6,090 nucleotides of DNA, from assembly GCA_023416055.1 (NCBI GenBank), contig JAEZIH010000196.1:1-6090 (forward strand), in the 5' to 3' direction. The position numbers and the translations under genes were made by a program. Positions 1 to 5,214 of the stretch are shown here, one piece after another. Origin of the DNA: Pseudomonadota bacterium. Its GTDB lineage: Bacteria; Pseudomonadota; Alphaproteobacteria; Caulobacterales; Caulobacteraceae. The notes under the pieces were generated by a model. The model was not told the DNA's origin. It saw nothing but the letters and a program-made list of their open reading frames with translations, and ran no database searches. Position 1 is the stretch's first letter. Each line of letters starts with the position of its first letter.

Positions 1-645
1 AGCCGCCAGCTGACCTCGATCGAGATCAACGGCACCTACTATTCCACCTTCAAGCCGGACAGCTGGATGAAGTGGCGGGACGAGACGCCGGACGGCTTCG
101 TCTTCTCGGTCAAGGCCAGCCGCTACTGCACCAACCGCAAGGTGCTGTCGGACATGGGCGAGTCCATGGGCCGGTTCCTGGATCAGGGCCTGACCGCGCT
201 CGGCGACAAGCTGGGGCCGATCAATTGGCAGTTCATGGGCACGAAGAGGTTCGATCCGGAGGACTTCGAAGGCTTCCTCAAGCTGCTTCCGAAGGAGAAG
301 GACGGGCTGCGGCTGCGGCACGCGCTGGAGGTGCGGAACGCCAGCTTCGACACGCCGCAGTTCTACGACTTGGCGGCGAAGTACGGCGTGGCCATCGTCT
401 ATGCCGAGGATGACGAGGCGCCGGAGTGGCCGCGCATCGACCAGCCCACGGCGGACTTCACCTACGCGCGCCTGATGTCGAGCCGCGAGGACGAACCCAC
501 CGGCATGACCTCCGCCGAGCTGGACGCCATCGCGGCGCGCGCCCGCGCCTGGGCCACGCGCGGCGACGTCTACGCCTACTTCATCGCCGGCGCGAAGGTG
601 CGCAACCCCGCGGCCGCGCAGGCGCTGATCGCACGGCTCGGGTGA
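1..645 (+). CDS. DUF72 (YecE-like) family protein, 5' end outside window
   Basis: The reading frame is open from the first base and ends at TGA 643-645, giving 214 visible residues. DUF72 proteins are usually about 240-270 residues, so some 25-50 N-terminal residues are missing. Family hallmarks that can be seen are an SIEINGTYYS strand near visible residues 6-15, a PDGFVFSVKASRY segment at 30-42, LGDKLGPINWQF at 67-78 (the usual ALGDKLGPxLWQ block), RHALEVRNASF at 106-116 and a C-terminal VYAYFIAG strand at 190-197. The family has a TIM-barrel-like fold; its biochemical role is not settled, so I give none. No signal peptide or membrane segment is visible, so it is probably cytoplasmic. The stop overlaps the ATG of the next gene (TGATG), suggesting one operon with translational coupling. 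The family call is from motif recognition and is fairly secure. Confidence 0.88.
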   Translation, partial: SRQLTSIEINGTYYSTFKPDSWMKWRDETPDGFVFSVKASRYCTNRKVLSDMGESMGRFLDQGLTALGDKLGPINWQFMGTKRFDPEDFEGFLKLLPKEKDGLRLRHALEVRNASFDTPQFYDLAAKYGVAIVYAEDDEAPEWPRIDQPTADFTYARLMSSREDEPTGMTSAELDAIAARARAWATRGDVYAYFIAGAKVRNPAAAQALIARLG

Positions 646-1016
646 TGACCGCCCGGCTCGCCGGCAGCTGTCACTGCGGGGCCCAGCGGTTCACCGCCCC
701 CGCCCCGGAATCGGTGACCGAGTGCAACTGCTCGAGCTGCACCAAGCGGGGGACCCTGGCCGCTTATTACGCGCCGGGCGAGGTCGAGTTCGACCTGACG
801 CCCGACCGGCTGGCCGCCTATCAGTGGGGCGACCGGATGATGACCTTCCACCACTGCGTCGTCTGCGGCTGCGCCGTCCATGCGGAGTCCGAAGCCTGGA
901 TGACCGCCGGGGGCGAGGAGCGGCCGGCGCGCGTGGTCGTGAACGCCCGGCTGTTCGACGGGCTGGACCTGCAGGCCCTGCCGTTCCGCCGGGTCAACGG
1001 ACGCGACGACTGGTGA
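645..1016 (+). CDS. GFA (glutathione-dependent formaldehyde-activating enzyme/CENP-V) family protein
   Basis: This is a small 123-residue protein with the cysteine pattern of the GFA/CENP-V zinc-binding fold: C9-H-C11-G, then C28-N-C30-S-S-C33, then C71-V-V-C74-G-C76. In the founding member (Gfa of Paracoccus) these cysteines bind a structural and a catalytic zinc, and the protein was proposed to speed S-hydroxymethylglutathione formation. Most members have no shown activity, so formaldehyde metabolism is only a possibility here. The start is the ATG at 645-647, whose A is the last base of the upstream DUF72 stop. A longer in-frame reading back to 426 exists but would lie wholly inside the DUF72 gene, and the conserved GSCHCG motif sits just after the chosen start. 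No signal peptide is visible, so it should be cytoplasmic. It is about the usual family length and appears complete. Confidence 0.87.
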   Translation: MTARLAGSCHCGAQRFTAPAPESVTECNCSSCTKRGTLAAYYAPGEVEFDLTPDRLAAYQWGDRMMTFHHCVVCGCAVHAESEAWMTAGGEERPARVVVNARLFDGLDLQALPFRRVNGRDDW

Positions 1017-1068
1017 GCGGTCGCGGAACAGCGATACGCATTACCGCGGATTAAGCGATAGAGCTTGC

Positions 1069-1103
1069 CTTGTCTTGCTAGGTACCTGTCGTTGCAAGAC
1101 AGG
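1069..1103 (+). promoter_or_regulatory. Inverted repeat overlapping the Shine-Dalgarno of the downstream gene
   Basis: TGTCTTGC at 1071-1078 is exactly complementary to GCAAGACA at 1094-1101. The stem extends outward by one G-U pair (1070/1102) and one C-G pair (1069/1103), with a 15-base loop at 1079-1093. The 3' arm covers the first three bases of the AGGAGG ribosome-binding site at 1101-1106, so folding in mRNA would partly hide it. It could equally be a DNA-level operator. There is no run of T after it, so it does not look like an intrinsic terminator. Confidence 0.35.
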
Positions 1104-1106
1104 AGG
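1101..1106 (+). promoter_or_regulatory. Shine-Dalgarno sequence (AGGAGG) fixing the start at 1112
   Basis: This is a perfect AGGAGG five bases before the ATG at 1112-1114, the strongest ribosome-binding site in the window. It decides that the downstream gene starts at 1112 in frame 2, even though most of the protein is now encoded in frame 1. That is central evidence for a frameshift in this gene. Confidence 0.75.
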
Positions 1107-1111
1107 CTTGA

Positions 1112-1653
1112 ATGAGCGACAAGGACGTTATTTCACTGCGTAAACAGGTGCGCCAGCTGCAGGCGGTCACCCTCGCCATGGGCGCAGGCTGGCCCTGGTG
1201 CTCGTGACCGGAGCGGCGCGCGACCCGGTCCAGGACGAGATCAAGGCCCGGCGCATCGCCCTGGTCGACTCGCGCGGCGTGGAACGGGTGGTGATGGGGG
1301 AAGACACCGGCCGGCAGCATGGCCGCTCGGCGGCGGTCTGGATCTATGACGAGACCGGCGCCGAACGCGGCGGCATGGGCACCTTTGAAAACGGCCAGGC
1401 CTCGATCGCTCTGGACGCCCCTGTCGGCGTGGGCGCGGCGATGCGCGACCGTCTCGGGCTGATCGTGTCCCGCACCGGCGGCGCGGCCATCCAGTTGAAC
1501 AACAATGACACCAGCGTGCCGGTGCGGCTGGTTGCAGACCCGGCGGGCGGCGGCGGCGTGGAGCTGATCGAGTTCGACCACGACGAGAAGAAGGCCCTCA
1601 TCCGTCGCCTCAGCTATGGCGAAGACGTTCGGCGCGAGGTCCCCATCGGCTGA
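1112..1653 (+). CDS. Membrane-anchored protein of unknown function, interrupted by an apparent -1 frameshift
   Basis: I do not recognise a named family. The ATG at 1112 follows a perfect AGGAGG, but that frame stops at TGA 1205-1207 after 31 residues. The frame carrying the rest of the protein is open from 1144 to the TGA at 1651-1653 and has no good start; its first candidates are unsupported GTGs at 1198 and 1204. Joining the frames at GGC/CTG (1187-1191) gives a coherent 180-residue protein. It has a charged N-terminal segment (1-17), one hydrophobic helix (about 18-34, AVTLAMGAG then LALVLVTG), then a periplasmic-looking domain. That domain holds two similar units 27 residues apart, IALVDSRGVERVVMG (49-63) and VWIYDETGAERGGMG (76-90), typical of a repetitive beta-strand protein. 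One C missing from GGCCTGGCC would explain the break. It may be a sequencing error, a real mutation (pseudogene), or reinitiation at the GTGA overlap at 1204-1207. No slippery heptamer is visible. Confidence 0.7.
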
Positions 1654-1667
1654 CGATGGTTGGCGCC

Positions 1668-1707
1668 GGTGGGGGCGGGGTCTAGTCAGAAGGCCCCCGC
1701 CCCTGCC
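1668..1707 (+). terminator. GC-rich hairpin between the membrane-protein gene and the dehydrogenase gene
   Basis: GGGGCGGGG at 1672-1680 pairs perfectly with CCCCGCCCC at 1695-1703. Two wobble pairs (1671/1704, 1670/1705) and two G-C pairs (1669/1706, 1668/1707) lengthen the stem to 13 pairs around a 14-base loop. It lies 15 bases after the upstream stop, so it may end that transcript or protect its 3' end. There is no T-tract (CGGATCCCCCC follows), so intrinsic termination is uncertain. Confidence 0.3.
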
Positions 1708-1718
1708 CGGATCCCCCC

Positions 1719-2786
1719 ATGCCCATCGCCACCCGCGCCTTCGCCGCCACCGCCGCCGACGCCCCGCTGAGCCCGTGGCGGTTCGACCGCCGGGACCCGG
1801 GTCCGAACGACGTCGCCATCGAGATCCGATACTGCGGCGTCTGCCATTCCGACGTGCACGTGGCGAAGAACGAGCTGGGCGGCGGCACCCGCTATCCCAT
1901 CGTTCCGGGCCACGAGATCGCCGGGGTGGTGACCGCGGTCGGCGGCGACGTCAGCCGCTTCAGGGTCGGCGACCGGGTCGGCGTCGGCTGCATGGTCGAC
2001 AGCTGCCGCAGCTGCGCCGCCTGCCGCGAGGGCGAGGAGCAGTATTGCGAGCCGGGCATGACCCAGACCTACGGCTCCTATGACCCGAAGGGCGAGGCGG
2101 TCGGGCAGTCGATGACCCAGGGCGGCTACTCGGACCGCATCGTGGTCGACCAGGACTTCGTGCTGCGCATTCCGGACGCCCTGCCGCTGGACGCCGCCGC
2201 GCCCCTGCTGTGCGCCGGGATCACGACCTGGAGCCCGCTGCGCCAATGGAAGGTCGGGCCGGGATCGAAGGTGGCGGTGATCGGCCTGGGCGGTCTGGGC
2301 CACATGGCGGTCAAGCTGGCTGCGGCCCTGGGCGCCGAGGTGACGGTGCTGTCGACCTCAGACCGCAAGAAGGCGGACGCCGAACGGATGGGCGCGCGGC
2401 ACTTCCTGATCAACTCGGACAAGGCGGCGATGAAGGCCGCGGCCGAGAAGTTCGACCTGATCATCAACACCGTGTCGGCCACGCACGAGATCGCCGGGCA
2501 TGTGAACCTTCTGGCGCGGGACGGGACGATGGTGATGCTGGGCCTGACCACCGAGGGGCTGCCGGTCTACGCCATGCCCCTGCTGTGGCGGCGGCGGCGG
2601 ATCGCCGGCTCTCTGATCGGGGGCATCCGCGAGACCCAGGAGATGCTGGATTTTTGCGCCGAACACGGCATCGCCTGCGACATCGAGCTGATCGCCCCGC
2701 ACCAGATCAACGAGGCCTGGGCGCGGATGGAGCGGTCCGACGTGCGCTACCGCTTCGTCATCGACATGGCGCGGATGGAGGGCTGA
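1719..2786 (+). CDS. YahK-type zinc-dependent NAD(P) alcohol dehydrogenase / aldehyde reductase
   Basis: This 355-residue medium-chain dehydrogenase closely resembles my recollection of E. coli YahK and the CAD-like group, which reduce aldehydes to alcohols, usually with NADPH. The catalytic zinc site is visible as C42 in GVCHSD, H65-E66 in PGHE and C165 in PLLCAG. The structural zinc lobe has C96, C99, C102 and C110. The Rossmann dinucleotide motif GLGGLG is at 189-194. The SxSDRKK segment after the second strand (about 212-218) fits NADPH preference, which is inference. Near the C-terminus SLIGGIRETQEMLDFCAEHGI is almost the same as in YahK. All key residues are present and the length is normal. 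The start at 1719 matches the family N-terminus but has no Shine-Dalgarno; the bases before it are nearly all C, and a GC hairpin ends 11 bases upstream. A leaderless or weakly initiated mRNA is possible. It is cytoplasmic, and the physiological substrate cannot be read from sequence. Confidence 0.93.
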   Translation: MPIATRAFAATAADAPLSPWRFDRRDPGPNDVAIEIRYCGVCHSDVHVAKNELGGGTRYPIVPGHEIAGVVTAVGGDVSRFRVGDRVGVGCMVDSCRSCAACREGEEQYCEPGMTQTYGSYDPKGEAVGQSMTQGGYSDRIVVDQDFVLRIPDALPLDAAAPLLCAGITTWSPLRQWKVGPGSKVAVIGLGGLGHMAVKLAAALGAEVTVLSTSDRKKADAERMGARHFLINSDKAAMKAAAEKFDLIINTVSATHEIAGHVNLLARDGTMVMLGLTTEGLPVYAMPLLWRRRRIAGSLIGGIRETQEMLDFCAEHGIACDIELIAPHQINEAWARMERSDVRYRFVIDMARMEG

Positions 2787-2795
2787 GCTCTCCCC

Positions 2796-2824
2796 TCGAC
2801 CCCCGCCATTTGCAACGATACAAC
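2796..2824 (+). promoter_or_regulatory. Candidate sigma-73-type promoter for the acetoacetyl-CoA reductase gene
   Basis: TCGACCC (2796-2802) and GATACAAC (2817-2824), 14 bases apart, match the Caulobacter housekeeping consensus TTGaCgS-N10-14-GCTANAWC at 5 of 7 and 7 of 8 positions. Transcription would start near 2830, giving a leader of about 45 bases before the ATG at 2874. It lies just after the dehydrogenase stop at 2786, so the reductase need not depend on read-through. This is a consensus match by eye only. Confidence 0.4.
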
Positions 2825-2862
2825 CTTGGCCGAACGGCTTCCGGCAGAGAGGCCTCAAGGAC

Positions 2863-2866
2863 AGGA
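2863..2866 (+). promoter_or_regulatory. Ribosome-binding site (AGGA) fixing the start at 2874
   Basis: AGGA lies seven bases before the ATG at 2874. It supports this ATG over an in-frame TTG at 2826, which would add 16 residues not seen in the family ahead of the normal MARVAFVTGG N-terminus. Confidence 0.55.
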
Positions 2867-2873
2867 AACACTT

Positions 2874-3599
2874 ATGGCTCGCGTCGCATTCGTGACCGGG
2901 GGAACCCGGGGCATCGGCAAGGCGATCGTCCAGCGGCTGAAGGAAGACGGCATGGCCGTCGCCGCCGGCTATTCCGGCAATGAGGAGGCCGCCCGCGCCA
3001 CCGCCGAGGAGCTGGGCGTGATGGTGGTGAAGGGCAATGTCGGCTCGTTCGAGGATTGCCAGCGCGCCGTGGCCGAGGTCGAGGCGGCTCTGGGCCCGAT
3101 CGACACCCTGATCAACAACGCCGGCATCACCCGCGACGGCTTCTTCCACAAGATGACCGCCGATCAGTGGTCGGACGTCATCCGCGTGAACATGGACAGC
3201 GTCTTCAACATGACGCGCCAGGTCATCAACGGCATGCGCGACCGGGGCTTCGGGCGCATCGTCAACATCAGCTCGATCAACGGCCAGAAGGGCCAGATCG
3301 GCCAGGCCAACTATTCCGCCGCCAAGGCCGGGATGATCGGCTTCACCAAGGCGCTGGCGCTGGAGAACGCGCGCAAGGGCGTGACCGTGAACTGCATCGC
3401 CCCCGGCTACATCGACACCGAGATGGTGGGCGCCATGGACGAGAAAGTGCTGGCCTCGATCGTCGCCCAGATCCCGGTGGGAAGGCTCGGAAAAGGCGAG
3501 GAAATCGCGGACATGGTGTCTTGGCTGGCCGGGGAACGTGCCGGATATGTCACAGGCTGCACCCTGTCGCTGAACGGCGGTCAGTATCTGGTCGGCTAG
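2874..3599 (+). CDS. phaB: Acetoacetyl-CoA reductase (PhaB-like short-chain dehydrogenase)
   Basis: This 241-residue protein is a classical SDR. It has the cofactor motif TGGTRGIG at 8-15, NNAG at 81-84 and the catalytic tetrad N106, S134, Y147, K151. The segment NGQKGQIGQANYSAAKAG (136-153) and the ending NGGQYLVG are much closer to PhaB than to FabG. PhaB reduces acetoacetyl-CoA to (R)-3-hydroxybutyryl-CoA, normally with NADPH, as the second step of polyhydroxybutyrate synthesis in the cytoplasm. The length equals common alphaproteobacterial PhaB proteins. The ATG at 2874 is supported by AGGA and by the family N-terminus; a promoter-like sequence lies upstream. Its usual partner phaA (beta-ketothiolase) is not in the window: the gene before it is a dehydrogenase and the one after it encodes a secreted protein. 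FabG (3-oxoacyl-ACP reductase) is the main alternative and is less likely given the active-site loop. Confidence 0.9.
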   Translation: MARVAFVTGGTRGIGKAIVQRLKEDGMAVAAGYSGNEEAARATAEELGVMVVKGNVGSFEDCQRAVAEVEAALGPIDTLINNAGITRDGFFHKMTADQWSDVIRVNMDSVFNMTRQVINGMRDRGFGRIVNISSINGQKGQIGQANYSAAKAGMIGFTKALALENARKGVTVNCIAPGYIDTEMVGAMDEKVLASIVAQIPVGRLGKGEEIADMVSWLAGERAGYVTGCTLSLNGGQYLVG

Positions 3600-3647
3600 G
3601 GGCCGTCCGCCCAAAATCCGCCGCGCAGCGATTGCACGACGATCGGC

Positions 3648-4445
3648 ATGGAGTTGACGGCGAGGGTCAGAACGGCGCGGAGGCCGCTTCCGACTGCGAT
3701 GGCGATCGCCCTCGCGGCCGTCGCCCTGTCGATGACGGGCTTCGTCTCCGATTCCGTCGCCCAGAACCGCGGCAACGCCCAGGCCGAACAGAGCCGGTCC
3801 CTGCGCGACCGACGGCCGGACCCGCCCAGCCTGCCGCCTGTCGGCCGCTATGTCGCCGATTCCGGCGAGGGCTTCATTCTCGACCGGTCGGGCCGCCATC
3901 CGCTGCTGCGCTTCGACCGCCGCGACGAGACCTGGGTGTTGCGCCCGAGCGCAGCGCCGCGCGGCGACGTCATCTATCGCAACGACGCCGGCGAGCAGGT
4001 GCTGCGGGTGACGCCCAGCGGCGGCATGACGGTCTACACGCCGCGGTCGCCGGGCGGCTCGCCCGCCTCGTTCGCGGGCAGCGGCCAGAGCCTGACGCCC
4101 CCGACCCTCGGGCCAGTCCTGCTGTTCCGGCTGATGGCCCAGCGCAGCGCCATGGTCAGCCAGGTCGTCGGCCGTCTGGTCGAGGTCAATCTGGACGGCC
4201 AACAGTCGGAGGCGCTGTGCGTCGACGCCCTTGTGGTCACCACCGAGGCGGTGATCCGCATCGCTCGCTCGCCGACCGCTCGCCAGTACATCTCCGAGCT
4301 GCGCAGCATCAGCATCGTCGAGGGCGAACGGGCCGGGGTGACCTATTCGCGCGGACGGCTGGTGGTCACCGTCGATCCGGGCGAGGGCATGGCCGGGCGG
4401 CCGTCGTCCGCACGCGTCATCCGCACGATACTGCCGCGCACCTAG
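3648..4445 (+). CDS. Secreted protein of unknown function, probable DUF4908 family
   Basis: This 265-residue protein has a clear Sec-type signal: a basic N-region (R6 to R12), a hydrophobic core at about 17-33 (AMAIALAAVALSMTGFV) and a likely cleavage site after SVA (residue 38, before QN). A proline- and charge-rich stretch follows (about 49-65), then a domain with short motifs such as GEGFILDRSGRHPLLRFD and WVLRP. I associate this architecture with DUF4908 proteins of Caulobacterales, from memory and with moderate confidence. No catalytic motif is recognised, and the mature part has a single cysteine (ALCVDA), so no internal disulfide is expected. The start at 3648 keeps the basic N-region; an in-frame ATG at 3699 would remove it. 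No strong Shine-Dalgarno is visible. It starts 48 bases after the reductase stop with no obvious terminator between, so co-transcription is plausible. Its TAG overlaps the TAG of the convergent glyoxalase II gene. Confidence 0.8.
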   Translation: MELTARVRTARRPLPTAMAIALAAVALSMTGFVSDSVAQNRGNAQAEQSRSLRDRRPDPPSLPPVGRYVADSGEGFILDRSGRHPLLRFDRRDETWVLRPSAAPRGDVIYRNDAGEQVLRVTPSGGMTVYTPRSPGGSPASFAGSGQSLTPPTLGPVLLFRLMAQRSAMVSQVVGRLVEVNLDGQQSEALCVDALVVTTEAVIRIARSPTARQYISELRSISIVEGERAGVTYSRGRLVVTVDPGEGMAGRPSSARVIRTILPRT

Positions 4446-5170
4446 CCGGCGAAGGCGTCCTTGGCGGCGCGCCGTTCCGCAAACTCTGCTGCGTCAGCCG
4501 CCCGCAGGAAGGGGTTGAAGGCCTTCTCGGCCCCGATGGTCGTCGGCACGGTCGGCTGCCCCCGCTCGCGCGCCGCGAAAATCGCCGCAGCCCGCGCCGC
4601 CATCTCGGGCCGGTCGTCGAGGCTGAGGGCGAAGCGGGCGTTCGACGCCGTGTACTCGTGGGCGCACCACACCACGGTGTCGTCGGGCCAGGCGGCGAGC
4701 GCCTGCAGGCTACTCCACATCTGTTCGGGGACGCCTTCGAACAGGCGGCCGCAGCCGAGCACGAACAGGACGTCTCCGACGAAGGCCTGTCCGCCGTCGG
4801 CGTCGCGATAGACGATGTGTCCGAGGGTGTGGCCGGGGGCGTCGGTGACCTCGAGCGCCGTCTCGCCCAGCCTCACCGTCTCGCCGCCGCGCACCACGCG
4901 GTCCAGCGGCGCGGCGCGGCGCACCTCTTCCGGGCCGAGGATCTCGCAGCCGGTCGCGGCTTTGAGGGCGGCGTTGCCCTGTGTGTGGTCCGGGTGCCAG
5001 TGGGTGTTCAGGATCAGGTCCAGCCGACCCCAGCCCGAGCGCTCCAGCTCGCCCAGGATGGCGTCAGCCTCCGGCGTGTCGATCGTGGCCACGATGCCGG
5101 TGGCGCGGTCCCGGACGAGGAAGCCGTAGTTGTCCGAAAGGCAGGGAAAGAGGCGAACGTCGAGGGCCAT
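4442..5170 (-). CDS. gloB: Hydroxyacylglutathione hydrolase (glyoxalase II)
   Basis: This 242-residue metallo-beta-lactamase-fold enzyme hydrolyses S-D-lactoylglutathione to D-lactate and glutathione, the second step of methylglyoxal detoxification in the cytosol. The binuclear metal site is complete: THWHPDH gives H57, H59, D61 and H62; APGHTLGH gives H114; VGDVLFVLGCGRLFEG gives D133; CAHEYT gives H171. The N-terminal LSDNYGFLV and the C-terminal NPFLR in the substrate-binding HAGH-C region are typical of GloB rather than other lactamase-fold hydrolases, and the length is slightly short of the usual 250-260. On the minus strand the ATG is at 5170-5168. No Shine-Dalgarno is visible, but a good -10 element sits just before it, suggesting a leaderless transcript. 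The methyltransferase-like gene is divergent, 44 bases away. The stop overlaps that of the convergent secreted-protein gene. No glyoxalase I gene is in the window. Confidence 0.95.
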   Translation of the reverse strand: MALDVRLFPCLSDNYGFLVRDRATGIVATIDTPEADAILGELERSGWGRLDLILNTHWHPDHTQGNAALKAATGCEILGPEEVRRAAPLDRVVRGGETVRLGETALEVTDAPGHTLGHIVYRDADGGQAFVGDVLFVLGCGRLFEGVPEQMWSSLQALAAWPDDTVVWCAHEYTASNARFALSLDDRPEMAARAAAIFAARERGQPTVPTTIGAEKAFNPFLRAADAAEFAERRAAKDAFAG

Positions 5171-5175
5171 GCCGC

Positions 5176-5183
5176 ATTCTAGC
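5176..5183 (-). promoter_or_regulatory. Candidate -10 element of a leaderless gloB promoter
   Basis: Read on the minus strand this is GCTAGAAT, 7 of 8 to the Caulobacter -10 consensus GCTANAWC and 5 of 6 to TATAAT. Only five bases separate it from the A of the gloB ATG at 5170, so transcription would begin at or next to the start codon. No convincing -35 is visible 10-14 bases upstream. Confidence 0.4.
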
Positions 5184-5214
5184 AGCGGCCCCCGCGGCGG
5201 CCTATGGTGGACGG

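Noticed and set aside
426..644. N-terminal extension of the GFA-family protein
   Set aside because: The extension would lie wholly inside the DUF72 gene, encodes Arg/His-rich shadow sequence, and the family motif begins right after the ATG at 645.
1041..1092. Promoter for the gene at 1112 (for example TTAAGCG with GCTAGGTA)
   Set aside because: The -10-like match is only about 6 of 8, counting the free position, and the spacer of 19 bases is outside the 10-14 expected. Other pairings were no better.
1686..2303. 205-residue minus-strand open frame opposite the dehydrogenase
   Set aside because: It is antisense to conserved zinc-ligand coding sequence; composition is Ala/Gly/His/Arg-rich and no family is recognised.
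2809..2816. TTTGCAAC as a PhaR-type operator before the reductase gene
   Set aside because: It is a single short half-site with no clear inverted or direct partner, too weak to call.
2826..2873. Upstream TTG start for the acetoacetyl-CoA reductase
   Set aside because: The ATG at 2874 has an AGGA at good spacing and gives the normal family N-terminus; the extra 16 residues do not fit the family.
2358..4202. 614-residue open frame on the minus strand
   Set aside because: It is antisense to three well-supported genes, is rich in His/Arg/Ala/Asp as expected from reversed GC-rich codons, and has no recognisable motif.
3056..5182. 708-residue open frame on the plus strand
   Set aside because: It runs out of frame through the reductase and secreted-protein genes and across the complement of gloB. 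Its composition is Arg/Gly/Pro-rich shadow sequence and it has no ribosome-binding site.
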